NCBI GenBank assembly: GCA_016710885.1 | Contig: JADJUC010000005.1 | Coordinates: 1 to 64,000, forward strand | Length of the DNA: 64,000 bases | DNA from: Candidatus Proximibacter danicus | Lineage (GTDB): Bacteria > Pseudomonadota > Gammaproteobacteria > Burkholderiales > Rhodocyclaceae | Direction of reading: 5' to 3' | Shown: piece by piece, positions 24,506 through 34,657 of the stretch | Layout: each line of letters begins with the position of its first letter | Position numbering within the stretch: the stretch's first letter is position 1 | The notes under the pieces: generated by a model | The model's input: the letters and a program-made list of their open reading frames with translations, nothing else | What the model was told of the DNA's origin: nothing | The model's database searches: none | Program-made: the position numbers and the translations under genes

Positions 24506-26734
24506 GTGCTGTTCAACAAAAAACCGATCGCGATCGCGGTCACCTTTGCCTTGTCTGTCATTTGGCAAACCGCCAATGCACAAACCAGCAACCCCGCATC
24601 GCATTCGCTGGACGAAGTTGTCGTCAGCGACTCACGCATCGAACCGGCACCGACCGCCGCCGGCACGCTGAACATCAAGAGTCTCGCCCCCATGCGGGCC
24701 GCCACCAGCGATACCGCTGGTCTGCTGCGCAACATCCCCGGTGTCAGCCTGCAAGGCGCCGGCGGCGTCTCCAGCCTGCCGGCAATCCACGGCATGGCCG
24801 ACGACAGAGTGCGCACCAAGGTCGATGGCATGGATCTGATCTCGGGTTGCGCCAACCATATGAACCCGCCACTCTCCTACATCGACCCAACCAATGTCGG
24901 CAGCATCAAAGTCTTCGCCGGCATCACCCCGGTCAGTATTGGCGGCGACAGCATCGGCGGCACCATCATCGTCAACTCGGCCGATCCGGAATTCGCCAAG
25001 GCCGGCGAAGCTCCCTTGCTCAAGGGGCAAGCTGGCGCCTTCTACCGCAGCAACGGCAATGGTGTCGGCGGCAACCTTTCGGCGACACTGGCCAACGAAA
25101 ATCTGAGCGTCACCTATAGCGGCTCGACCGCTCAGGCCGACAACTATCGCGCCGGCCGTAGCTTCAAGAATGGGGCACGCGTCTCGACGAACAAGGATCG
25201 CGACGGTCACTGGCTGTCCGCCAACGAGGTGGCCTCGTCGGCCTACGAAACAAGGAACCACGCGCTCGGTTTCGCCGTCCGCCACGAGAATCACCTCGTT
25301 GAGCTCAAGCTGGGCCTGCAGGATATTCCCTACCAGAACTTCCCAAATCAGCGCATGGACATGACCGGAAACGACAGCAAGCAGGTCAATCTGCGCTACA
25401 AGGGCCAGTTCGACTGGGGCGCGCTGGAAGCGCGCATTTACGACGAGCGGACGCGCCACGAAATGCAGTTCGGCGACGACAAGACCTACTGGTACAGCGC
25501 CACCACCCCTGGGATGCCGATGGACACCAAGGGCCGGAACACCGGCGGCCAGTTGAAAGCGGACATCGTTCTTTCCCAGCGAGACACACTGCGCGTCGGC
25601 GGCGAAATCCAGCGCTACCGCCTGGACGACTGGTGGGAGCCCTCTGGCACCGGCATGATGTCGCCAAACACCTTCTGGAACATCAACGACGGGGAACGGA
25701 ACCGCTTGGCTGTCTTCGCCGAATGGGAAGCGCAATGGAACCGCCAGTGGCTGACCCAGTTCGGAATTCGCCACGAAACGGTAGACATGGATAGCGGCCG
25801 GGTTCAAGGCTACAACGGACTAACGAATACAGGCACCAGCCGTGGTGTCACCGCCTTCAACGCTGCCGACCGCGACAAGACCGACCACAACCTTGACTTG
25901 ACCCTGCTCGCCCGCTACACGCCCGACGAACAAAGGACCATTGAATTCGGCTACGCCCGCAAGACCCGCTCACCCAATCTTTACGAGCGCTACACGTGGA
26001 ACACCGGCAGCACGATGGTCTTGAACATGAACAACTGGTACGGCGACGGCAACGGCTATGTCGGCAACATCAATCTGAATCCGGAAGTGGCCCATACCCT
26101 GAGCACCACCCTGAGCTGGCATGATGCGACGAAGAAGGAATGGGGGCTGAGCCTGACGCCTTACTACACGCGCGTCAGCGACTACATCGATGCAGTAGCT
26201 TGTACGACCTGTACAGCCCGGGCAGATGGATTCCGCAACCTGACCCTGGCCAATCAGGATGCCCGCCTCTACGGAATCGACATCGCCGGCCTGATGCCGC
26301 TGGCCAATAACACCGGGTTTGGCAGTTTCTCGCTGACCGGCATGATCAACTACGTCAACGGCAAGAATCGTAAGAGCGACGACGACCTCTACCACATCAT
26401 GCCGCTGAACACCAAGCTGGCACTGGTGCAGAAACTGGGGCAGTGGACGAACACGGCGGAAGCCCAGTTCGTCAAGGCGAAGTCGGAGGTTGCCGATATC
26501 CGCAGGGAAATGGAAACCGACGGCTACGCGCTCTTCAACCTGCGCAGCAGCTACGAGTTGAAGCAAGTCCGGCTTGATGTCGGTATCGACAACGTTTTTG
26601 ACAAGTTCTACCGGCACCCGCTGGGTGGCGCTTATGTCGGCCAGGGCTCAACCATGGGAACCGCCGTCGCCTACGGCAGCGCCGTCCCCGGCATGGGCCG
26701 CTCGTTCTATGCCGGCGTGAATTACAAGTTTTGA
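24506..26734 (+). CDS. oprC: OprC/NosA-type copper TonB-dependent outer-membrane receptor
   Basis: 742-residue receptor: signal peptide to about residue 25, plug domain about 35-160 (S-L-D-E-V-V-V-S-D; L-R-N-I-P-G-V-S), then a 22-strand-type barrel ending in Phe (Y-A-G-V-N-Y-K-F). The plug has D-G-M-D-L-I-S-G-C-A-N-H-M-N-P-P-L-S-Y and V-F-A-G-I-T-P-V-S-I-G-G-D-S-I-G-G-T, hallmarks of OprC. The copper ligands known for Pseudomonas OprC (CxxxM plus HxM) are both present as C115-M119 and H318-M320. Starts with GTG behind GGGGGAG. Supplies copper across the outer membrane, for example for nitrous oxide reductase or oxidases. Confidence 0.92.
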   Translation: MLFNKKPIAIAVTFALSVIWQTANAQTSNPASHSLDEVVVSDSRIEPAPTAAGTLNIKSLAPMRAATSDTAGLLRNIPGVSLQGAGGVSSLPAIHGMADDRVRTKVDGMDLISGCANHMNPPLSYIDPTNVGSIKVFAGITPVSIGGDSIGGTIIVNSADPEFAKAGEAPLLKGQAGAFYRSNGNGVGGNLSATLANENLSVTYSGSTAQADNYRAGRSFKNGARVSTNKDRDGHWLSANEVASSAYETRNHALGFAVRHENHLVELKLGLQDIPYQNFPNQRMDMTGNDSKQVNLRYKGQFDWGALEARIYDERTRHEMQFGDDKTYWYSATTPGMPMDTKGRNTGGQLKADIVLSQRDTLRVGGEIQRYRLDDWWEPSGTGMMSPNTFWNINDGERNRLAVFAEWEAQWNRQWLTQFGIRHETVDMDSGRVQGYNGLTNTGTSRGVTAFNAADRDKTDHNLDLTLLARYTPDEQRTIEFGYARKTRSPNLYERYTWNTGSTMVLNMNNWYGDGNGYVGNINLNPEVAHTLSTTLSWHDATKKEWGLSLTPYYTRVSDYIDAVACTTCTARADGFRNLTLANQDARLYGIDIAGLMPLANNTGFGSFSLTGMINYVNGKNRKSDDDLYHIMPLNTKLALVQKLGQWTNTAEAQFVKAKSEVADIRREMETDGYALFNLRSSYELKQVRLDVGIDNVFDKFYRHPLGGAYVGQGSTMGTAVAYGSAVPGMGRSFYAGVNYKF

Positions 26735-26756
26735 GGGCAACCTCTCCCGCCCTCAA

Positions 26757-26778
26757 CCCCGCTGCGGCGGGGTTTTTT
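26757..26778 (+). terminator. Rho-independent terminator of copper receptor gene
   Basis: Stem CCCCGC / GCGGGG with a TGCG loop, followed by six T, 22 bases after the receptor stop. Confidence 0.88.
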
Positions 26779-26794
26779 CATTTCCATGCAACGC

Positions 26795-27316
26795 CTACCA
26801 AGCGCGATGGATACCGCCCCACCAGCCGCTGCCACTACCCCAGCCACCATAGGGAGAAAAGCCGCCGTAATACGGTGCCGGACACACGGGAACTCGCGCC
26901 TGCTCTGCCGCCAGCTGCCGGGAGAATTCCGTTTGCCGGGTCGCCAGCCGGGTATCGAGATCGGCACGCAGCGCCTGCTCGCGGGCATCAAGCAACGTGT
27001 CAAGCAGCGACAGGGGCACCCCGCGCCCATGCAGATAAACGATATCGGAAGCACCAAGTTTCAGACGGGCGCCGTCGCGTCGCCAGCGTTCGACGAGCGC
27101 CTCCGGAGAGTCGCCTGCGCGCACCATGGCGAGGAGACGATCCCTATCCAGCGGCGCGGTACTTTCCTGAGCCGTCTCGGCGGGCAGTCGGTCGATCGCC
27201 GGCGCGGGCCGCGGGCCGCCGGAGGTGCAGGCTGCGAGAAACAGCGAGAAAAAAGCCAGGGAAGAAAACAAAGATCGGGCAGACCGGAGCGGTCTGCCCG
27301 TTGCCGAGCAACGCAT
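26795..27316 (-). CDS. Predicted lipoprotein, unknown function
   Basis: About 173 residues. A basic, hydrophobic leader ends in the lipobox L-A-A-C near residue 30. The mature part has a helical, Arg/Leu-rich central region (L-L-A-M-V-R-A-G-D-S-P-E-A-L-V-E-R-W and S-D-I-V-Y-L-H-G-R-G-V-P-L-S-L-L-D-T-L-L) and ends with a Gly/Tyr/Trp-rich tail (Y-Y-G-G-F-S-P-Y-G-G-W-G-S-G-S-G-W-W). The ATG at 27316 shares a base with the upstream stop (TGATG), so it is translationally coupled to the PilJ-like sensor protein. The V-x-x-G-x-S-x-x-x-L/I-x-x-x-x-R pattern recalls small outer-membrane-linked proteins. No family named. Confidence 0.7.
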   Translation of the reverse strand: MRCSATGRPLRSARSLFSSLAFFSLFLAACTSGGPRPAPAIDRLPAETAQESTAPLDRDRLLAMVRAGDSPEALVERWRRDGARLKLGASDIVYLHGRGVPLSLLDTLLDAREQALRADLDTRLATRQTEFSRQLAAEQARVPVCPAPYYGGFSPYGGWGSGSGWWGGIHRAW

Positions 27317-28113
27317 CACTTCGTTGTCAGGCGCTCGTACAGACCGACAACGGTTTCCATCTCTTCCAGGATACGTTCGCTGGTGGTGGCAACGTTACCG
27401 GTCAGCTGTTTCTTGTCGCCGGTTGATTTCTGGTTAAGGGCATTCTCGAAGAAGAACCACTGCTGCTTGACCAGCTCAAGGGCCTCCTTGATTTGCGGCG
27501 TGTTGGACGGTGCCGAGGAGAGCTCCTGGTGGGCTGCGGCAAAGTCCTTGCGCGCCTTTTCCAGCTCTGCCGCACTATTGGCGTCACTCGCCCCCCAGGC
27601 CAGCGCCTGGTAAAACTTGGCCATGCGCTGCGAGAGCATGCGCTGGCGGCCGGAAATATTCACCAGTCGGCCGGCGGTAGTGCCTGAATGTTTTTCCAGT
27701 TGTACCGTCCCTTGTTGCGCCAGGGCCAGGACCTGTTCGGACAGTGCCAGCACTTTCTTGCCACCCTCCGGATTGGGCGGCGCGCCAACCAGGGAGTCCT
27801 TGTAGGCGATCCAGGCGCCTTCCAGCTTCTGGTAGGTATCCTTGATCTCGGGGGTTGGTGCAAAATTCTTCAACTCGACCAACTGGCGGTCGAACAGCGA
27901 AATCGAGCTGTCGAGCACGCGCTTCGAACGATCGGTATCGACCCCCAGCCCAAGCTGGAAATAGGCTTTGGCCATACGCTGCGAAAGCATCCGCTCGCGA
28001 CCGGCCTTGTTGATCGCCGAATTGATGTCCGTGATCTGCGCCTGCGCCACGCCAGCCGCCATCAGGCAGCCAAGCAGGGCAGCGCGAAAAATGCTGCCAA
28101 CAGTTGTTTTCAT
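27316..28113 (-). CDS. Periplasmic protein with two PilJ/NarX-type sensor segments
   Basis: 265 residues; signal peptide 1-25 (ends A-Q-A). The mature protein has two copies of the type IV pili methyl-accepting chemotaxis transducer N-terminal domain (PilJ-like). Each starts with a motif resembling the NarX P-box: I-N-K-A-G-R-E-R-M-L-S-Q-R-M-A-K (34-49) and V-N-I-S-G-R-Q-R-M-L-S-Q-R-M-A-K (151-166). There is no membrane anchor, HAMP or kinase domain, so it looks like a soluble ligand-binding pair of sensor domains. The ATG at 28113 is backed by GAGGAGG. It precedes the lipoprotein gene with TGATG coupling. Ligand (nitrate/nitrite-like?) is inference. Confidence 0.82.
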   Translation of the reverse strand: MKTTVGSIFRAALLGCLMAAGVAQAQITDINSAINKAGRERMLSQRMAKAYFQLGLGVDTDRSKRVLDSSISLFDRQLVELKNFAPTPEIKDTYQKLEGAWIAYKDSLVGAPPNPEGGKKVLALSEQVLALAQQGTVQLEKHSGTTAGRLVNISGRQRMLSQRMAKFYQALAWGASDANSAAELEKARKDFAAAHQELSSAPSNTPQIKEALELVKQQWFFFENALNQKSTGDKKQLTGNVATTSERILEEMETVVGLYERLTTK

Positions 28114-28235
28114 GCACACCTCCTCAGGAAAGCGACGTTTCTGTTTGTGGCCAGATTGTAACCGGCAGATATTATTGAGCGCGAACCATTCTCACTATGA
28201 CGCAAGTCAAAGGATACACCGACAGTTATCAGGGG

Positions 28236-29696
28236 TTATTGCGTTCCGCCCACCGTCAGCCCGTCGATACGCAGCGTCGGCTGGCCAACGCCGACCGGCA
28301 CGCTTTGCCCTTCCTTGCCGCAGGTACCAACGCCGGGGTCCAGCCGCATGTCGTTGCCGATCATCTTGACGCGAGTAAGCGCATCAGGGCCGTTGCCAAT
28401 CAGCGTCGCTCCCTTCACGGCCGGACCGATCTTGCCGTTTTCAATCAGGTAGGCCTCACTCATCGAGAAAACGAACTTGCCGCTGGTGATGTCCACCTGG
28501 CCGCCACCAAAGTTGGCGGCGTAGATACCCTTCTTTACCGAACGGATGATTTCTTCTGGATCATGCTGGCCGGCCAGCATGGTGGTGTTGGTCATGCGCG
28601 GCAGCGGCAGGTGGGCAAAGGACTCACGTCGGCCGTTGCCGGTTGGGGCAACGCCCATCAAGCGGGCATTCAGGCTGTCCTGCATGTAGCCCTTGAGGAT
28701 ACCGTCCTCGATCAGCACCGTGCGCTGGGTCGGATTGCCCTCGTCGTCGATATTGAGCGAGCCGCGGCGGTCGGGAATGGTACCGTCGTCCACAACAGTG
28801 ACCCCCTTGGCAGCAACACGCGAGCCGATGCGCCCGGAGAACGCCGAGCTGCCCTTGCGGTTGAAGTCACCCTCCAGCCCGTGGCCGATCGCCTCGTGCA
28901 GCAGGATGCCGGGCCAGCCGGAGCCAAGGACGACGGTCATCGTGCCGGCCGGTGCCGGCCGTGCGTCGAGGTTGGTCACTGCCTGGTGCACGGCTTCCTT
29001 GGCATAGCGCTGCAGGATCTCGTCGTCAAAGTAGCCGTAGTCGAAGCGACCACCGCCGCCCGCCGAACCCTGCTCACGACGACCATTATCATCGACGATG
29101 ACGGTGATCGAAACGCGCACCAGCGGCCGCAGGTCAGCGGCCAGGCGACCATCGCTGCCGGCCACCAGGACGACCTCATATTCCCCGGCAATATGCGCCA
29201 TCACCTGCGCCACACGGGCATCGAGCGCGCGCGCATAACTTTCCAGGCGCTCGAGCAGTTTGACCTTGGCCTCGGCTGGCAGCGACGCCAGCGGGTCATC
29301 AGCGAGATAGAGCGCATGCCCACCCCGATGCGTCAGCGCCGGCATGCTACCCGACTGCCCCGCCGAGGCAATGGCCCGCACGGCGCGGGCAGCATCGCCG
29401 AGGGCGGCAGCGCTGATGTCGTCGGAGTAGGCAAAGGCCTGCTTCTCCCCTGAGCAGGCGCGCACCCCCACCCCTTGATCGATGGAAAAACTGCCGGATT
29501 TGACGATGCCTTCTTCCAGGCTCCATGCCTCGGAACGGCTGTACTGAAAATAGAGGTCGGCATAGTCGACACCGTGTTTGAGGATGGTATCGAAGGTCGC
29601 GGAGAGATCGCGCGCGCCAAGCGCGTAAGGCGCCAGCAGAACTTGCTCGGCACGGAACAGCAGGGAATCACTGGCAGAACTGGTGAGATGCGTCAT
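28236..29696 (-). CDS. tldD: Metalloprotease TldD
   Basis: Subunit of the TldD/TldE zinc protease that unfolds and cleaves modified peptides and antitoxins (microcin B17 maturation, CcdA). 486 residues (E. coli 481). The active-site motif H-E-A-I-G-H-G-L-E-G-D lies near residue 265; the third ligand is expected in the C-terminal G-T-C-G-K-E-G-Q. The start at 29696 (MTHLTSSASD) is chosen because longer frames enter the nitrilase gene. The nitrilase stop lies 9 bases upstream. TldE (PmbA) is not in the window. Confidence 0.96.
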   Translation of the reverse strand: MTHLTSSASDSLLFRAEQVLLAPYALGARDLSATFDTILKHGVDYADLYFQYSRSEAWSLEEGIVKSGSFSIDQGVGVRACSGEKQAFAYSDDISAAALGDAARAVRAIASAGQSGSMPALTHRGGHALYLADDPLASLPAEAKVKLLERLESYARALDARVAQVMAHIAGEYEVVLVAGSDGRLAADLRPLVRVSITVIVDDNGRREQGSAGGGGRFDYGYFDDEILQRYAKEAVHQAVTNLDARPAPAGTMTVVLGSGWPGILLHEAIGHGLEGDFNRKGSSAFSGRIGSRVAAKGVTVVDDGTIPDRRGSLNIDDEGNPTQRTVLIEDGILKGYMQDSLNARLMGVAPTGNGRRESFAHLPLPRMTNTTMLAGQHDPEEIIRSVKKGIYAANFGGGQVDITSGKFVFSMSEAYLIENGKIGPAVKGATLIGNGPDALTRVKMIGNDMRLDPGVGTCGKEGQSVPVGVGQPTLRIDGLTVGGTQ

Positions 29697-29704
29697 TGCG
29701 AGCC

Positions 29705-30553
29705 TTACTTGAATATGCGGTGTTGAAGCGCCGGCAGACTGGCGCGAGTATCGGCGATGAAAGCGTGGTCGAGTTCGCCGATGACGATACCCGGACCTTT
29801 CAGCTTGCGGTCGAGAAGTGTTCCCCACGGGTCGATCAGCATGCTGTTGCCGTGCGTTTCGCGCCCGTTCTCATGATGCCCGCCCTGACCGATGGCGAGC
29901 ACGTAGCACTGGTTTTCGATGGCGCGGGCACGCAGGAGAATTTCCCAGTGGGCACGACCGGTGGTTTCGGTGAAGGCCGCAGGAATCACCAGCAGGTCAA
30001 CTTCGCCAAGCGCCCGATAGAGCTCGGGAAAGCGCAGGTCGTAGCAGATCGACAGTCCGATGCGGCCGAACGGGGTGTCAAAAGCCACCGGTTCATGTCC
30101 AGCCTCGATGGTGGCACTTTCGTTGTAGCACTCCGTGCCACGCTGGAAACCAAACAGATGAATCTTGTCGTAACGAGCCACACGCTTGCCATCCGGCCCG
30201 TAAGCCACGCTCGAATTGAGCACCTTGCCCGGCTCCATCGCCATCAACGGGATGGAACCTCCGATCAGCCAGATGCCATGGCGCGCTGCGGTTTCGGCCA
30301 GCCAGGACTGAATCGGCCCCTCACCATCAGCTTCGCGCACCAAAATCTTGTCGCCGTCGCTCATGCCCATGATGGGAAAGTACTCCGGCAACGCCACCAA
30401 CCCGGCACCTTGTGCCACGGCCTCGGCCACCAGTTGCCCGGCAACGATCAGGTTTTCCGCCACGCGCGGGCCGGAAACCATCTGCACCGCAGCCACACGC
30501 ACGTTGCGCTTGCCGGCCATCGTTTCGCTGGGTTCATTCACGGGTTTGCTCAC
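29705..30553 (-). CDS. Carbon-nitrogen hydrolase (Nit/omega-amidase group)
   Basis: Hydrolyses a C-N amide or nitrile bond. The catalytic triad of the nitrilase superfamily is visible: Glu in A-L-P-E-Y-F-P, Lys in Y-D-K-I-H-L-F and Cys in S-I-C-Y-D-L-R-F-P-E-L-Y. The last two motifs point to the Nit1/YafV-like branch (deaminated glutathione amidase or omega-amidase). The GTG at 30553 has GGAGAG before it and overlaps the yhdP end by 20 bases; the ATG at 30520 (MAGKRNVRV) is a possible alternative. The order yhdP-nitrilase-tldD is common in beta- and gammaproteobacteria. Confidence 0.93.
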   Translation of the reverse strand: MSKPVNEPSETMAGKRNVRVAAVQMVSGPRVAENLIVAGQLVAEAVAQGAGLVALPEYFPIMGMSDGDKILVREADGEGPIQSWLAETAARHGIWLIGGSIPLMAMEPGKVLNSSVAYGPDGKRVARYDKIHLFGFQRGTECYNESATIEAGHEPVAFDTPFGRIGLSICYDLRFPELYRALGEVDLLVIPAAFTETTGRAHWEILLRARAIENQCYVLAIGQGGHHENGRETHGNSMLIDPWGTLLDRKLKGPGIVIGELDHAFIADTRASLPALQHRIFK

Positions 30554-33500
30554 GCTTCTCTCCATCGCTTGCCGTCTGTGCGTCGAGACGCTGCGTCGAC
30601 AATTTTTCCACCTTCGGATCGTCCAGTTTTCCGGAAATACTGTAGTCGAATGAAAAAATGTGGTTGAGCGGGCTTTGAAACACCTTGTGCGCCAGCAGTG
30701 TTGCCGCACCGGCGATGGGGTTGATCAGCGCCACCCCCAAGGCTGCCGTGCCACCCAATTCCGGCTGAATGTTCACCACCAGTTTCGTTGTTTCATTCTG
30801 AAGATCGACATCCCCACGCATCAGGACTCGCGCTGCCGGGCCATCGATCTGCAAGCGGTCGGTGTGCATGATGCCGGCCTTTACCGTCGTCTTTCCCGAG
30901 ATCGAATCAAAAGCAAAACCCTCCGAAAAAACATCCCGGAAATCGAGGGAAATACGCCGCGGCAAGCCCTGCAGGCTGATCAGGCCGAGCAGTTTGCCGG
31001 CCGCTCCGGGATCCATCTTGGCGAACTGGCCATTCGACGCATCCACACGCATGGCACCAGTCAGCGAAGGATAGTCGATGCGGGTCGGTACACCGATCCA
31101 GCTCAGCTCGCCGGAAAGTTTTGCCGAACCGCGCTTGACGCTCCCCGGATAACCCAAGCGATCAAGCAGGCCGCCGACATTTTCACTGCCCAGTTTGAAA
31201 TCAAGATCGAAACGCCGGGGCGACTGCATGCGCCACGCCCCCGCACCTTCGAGATTCCCATCCGGGTTGATGATGGACAGTTTCTCGATGCGCCAGTTCG
31301 TTCCGGCGTTGTGCGCCTGTATTTCGAGGCGACCGAGCTTCTGCTTGCCGATGGAAAAATCCTCCGCAAGCACATCGAGCGCAGGCAGGTCGTCGAGCGT
31401 CGGCGCCGCTTCCACCGGAAGCGGCTCCCCCTGGGGTGCGCGGCCCACCGCGAAGTTCTTCAGCCGCGCCCGCAAGGCGCCGCGCCCGAAAGAGTCATAC
31501 TCCAAGCTACCGTTCATTTCCTGCGAGGCGATAGTCGTCAACCATTTTCCACCGGCCCGGCGCGCCCGCAGGTCAAAATCGTGGAAGCGAACCCCCGCGG
31601 CATCCATCGACGCCGTCGTCATCGCCACCTGGTTTGGCATTAGCGTGGACACAGCATCGTTCTCCGAGGCCTGTTCACCGCGTGCGGGCGTCAGTGCCGC
31701 ACGCCAGAAATCCAGATCGATGGCCGGCGCAGAAACAGCAAGCACCAACCCGGTTTCCGGCATGACAAGCGGCACGCCAACAACCAGTGCGCCCCGCTCG
31801 GGAACCAGTTTTCCGCCAGCATCCCGGCGACGCAGCAATTGTGCTGCGGCCACCTTGCCGATACTCAGCCGGATGCGATCCAGCGTTTCCCCTTTGCGCC
31901 CGCCATTCGCGGCAACACTGCCCTTGTCAAAGCGTAGCGGCAGGGCATCGGTTGCCGTCTTGTTGAAAGGCGGCGGCAAGCTCGAAGAAATCCCGGCCAG
32001 CGTTGAATCGACAACGATCTCCGCCGCATTCTTCTTGACCTTCACCTCGGCGCGCCAGTTGGCACAGATTGTCGAAAACAGGAAGCGCATAGTGCTTGCG
32101 CGCCTGCGCCACCGACAATGATCCATTGACCAGAACCTCAACCCGTCCCCCCTGCGTATCCGCGCGCATCTTGACGGGGCCACCGAGGAACTGGCCGGTG
32201 ATTTCACGAACGGAGATGCCGGCATCGGTAAAGTGCAACAGACCATTGACGGCAGTCATCGGCGGCAGCGCCGGATCGACGGTGACCTGGTTATCGACAA
32301 ACTGGTAATCCCCCTCCAGCGTGGCATCCTCAGTTTTTGCCAAAGGGATTTTCAGCGAAAGATCCAGCTTGCCGTTGCCGACCGCACTCATGTCGGAGGT
32401 TGCCCGCTCCAGCATCTCGCTCACCGGGCTGGTATTGATATAGCGGAAGAAATCAGCGGTCGGGCCTTCCACCTTGCCATGCACGGTCAGCAAGGGGTTG
32501 GCGGCATCAAAATCATCGATTTCAGCCACAGTAGCGCTGATCCGCGTACCGAACAGGGAAGCGCTCTGCGCATCCACCCGCATGCCAGCCCCGGCAAAGC
32601 GAAGCGTGCCATCGATGTGCTCGATCACCGGCCAGCCGGGCGCGTAATCCAGCGCGACATCGCGAGCCTTGGCGGTGACCAGAAAAGTCCCCGACCCGTC
32701 GAGGAAGGGGAAGCGGGAAAGATCACCCTTCAGCGTCAGCTTCGCCTCGCTGGCGTTGCCGCGGGTAATGCCGCGCCGCAGCCACTGGCGTGTTTCATCC
32801 CCCACCGAATGCGGCATGTAGCGCCAGACGACATCGCCCCTGGCCCGCGTCAAGGCTGCCGTCAGGTCTATCGTTCCCGGCCCGTCCCCACCGAGGCGAT
32901 AGTGCCCCTGCGCAGAACCGGCCGCGTCGTGCCCGGCAAACTCGACTTTGGCCAGATCGATGTCGACCTGGCCAAAGTCGATCTTCCAGCGGATCAGTGC
33001 GGAGAGGGTATCGAAGCTCAAGCGCGGCTCAGGGAAAACACTGGGCAAATCGACGCCGGAATGTTGCGAATTCAGCGTGATACTGCCCCCTTTTTCGCTC
33101 GCCTCAAGGTTGCCAGAAATACCGAAAAACCCGGGGAAATAACCTTGGGCGCGCAGGCCAAGGTCACTGAAACGACCTCGTAGCGCATAAGTTTTCAACT
33201 GTTCGGTATTGCCGGCAAACGACAGGCGCAGATCCGCGATTTCGCCGGTCGGTGCGTAGTCATGGAGCAGCTTGCGGCTATTGGCATCCAGCGGAAGATA
33301 GGCAGCAAGATGGGACAGGCGCTGCAGGTTGATGCGGCTGGCGGTGCCGCTACCGCGAATGCTTCCGCGTTCTCCTGCCGCCTGCCAGTCGAAGCTGAAA
33401 TCCGTTGGCGGCACCTGCGTCCCGTCCTCCAGCCCAAGACTCAAGCCCTTGGCAGATGCGGCAAAGCCGTCCGCCTGCAGCCGTCCGCCGAGGCGACCGT

Positions 33501-34507
33501 TGAGCGAGGTCAGCCGCAGTTCCGGCAGATTTTTCGCCAGGCGGAGGCGTACATCGCTCAACGCCAGGTCGGTCGTCAGATTCAGTAGCCGCCCTTCCTC
33601 CACCGACAACCAGGCCCGCATCGCCCCCTTGCCCTTCGGCAACGCCACCGGGTAATCGAACCAGGGATGCCAGCCAGCCAAGTCAACATAGTCGAGTTCG
33701 GCAAAAAGCTGCCCCTTTCCATGTATCCAACCGGGCAAGGTCATCGCCGCGCAGATCGCCGCGAATGTCGATGCGCGCGGCAAGCGCTTCCGGCGGCAGT
33801 GCCGTCAGGCCAAAGCGATGATGTGACCCGTCGTTGTCGACGGCCAGATTGAGATCTTCGAGAATCAGTGGCGGCGCGGCACGCAGCTCATCTTCCCAGA
33901 CCAGGGTGGCACCATTGATACGAATGCGTTTTTGCGCCAGCACCCAGTCGGCCACATTGGCATCGCTTTCTCCCCCGCCTACCGGAATGCCGGCAATCTG
34001 CAGACCACCTTTCGTGTCGCGGCGGATGTGCAATACCGGCTCATCGATCGCCAGCAGCGAAAGCCGCAGTTGGCGCCGAGCCAGCGAGGACCAGTTGAGG
34101 ATGGCTTCGATGCGCGAAAACGCCAGCGCCGGCCGGCCCTCGGCATCGGCAACCGTCACCTCCGACAACGCCAGATCCGGTTGCAGACCGTCCCAGGCGG
34201 CCGTAATGCCGCCAATACGTACCGGCAAACCGAGGGCCTGGGTCGCCATTTGCTCGATATCGCCACGATAGTGCTCGATGTTCGGCAACACGGAGTAGCG
34301 CAGGGTCAGGATCAGGGCGGCAAAAGCGAAGTAGGCCAGCAGCACCAACCCGCCAGCCAGCTTCCAAAGACGCCGCGCCAGCGGATGGGCGATGAAAGGC
34401 AGCAGGCCATGCAGGCGGTGATAGAGCGCCGGACGAAGTTTGTGCAATTCGGTACGCAACTCGGCGCGCGACTCCGCACCGAACGCGGTGTGGTGGGGTT
34501 CGTTCAT
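30534..34507 (-). pseudogene. yhdP: YhdP-family AsmA-like envelope protein (two apparent frameshifts)
   Basis: A giant inner-membrane-anchored protein thought to move phospholipids to the outer membrane. About 1320 residues when rebuilt, close to E. coli YhdP (1266). The first part (34507 to about 33715) has an N-terminal membrane segment (W-K-L-A-G-G-L-V-L-L-A-Y-F-A-F) and L-G-L-P-V-R-I-G-G-I. It shifts at the G4 run at 33712-33715, where one base less gives D-T-W-K-G-Q-L-F-A-E-L. The second part runs to about 32062 and ends with V-F-D-N-L-C; one base less near 32061 leads to N-W-R-A-E-V-K-V. The third part carries the C-terminal AsmA-like region, F-S-F-D-Y-S-I-S-G-K-L-D-D-P-K-V. Two shifts in one long gene with intact flanking sequence suggest errors. 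Confidence 0.88.
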
Positions 34508-34657
34508 CGTCAGCAGGCGCTTTGCCAAATGGCGAGCAGGATCACTAGAATGGCGGGGTATCGATCAAACTCCAATTGTACCGGCTTTGGACCGCCCGGC
34601 CGCCACCGACACATTCCCGGCACAACAGGCCGCCACCCGAAAAAACGTGAGAATCCC

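Noticed and set aside
33932..34657. N-terminal extension of glnE by about 240 codons
   Set aside because: It overlaps yhdP antisense and is not in GlnE proteins; the ATG at 34658 gives a normal 909-residue length.
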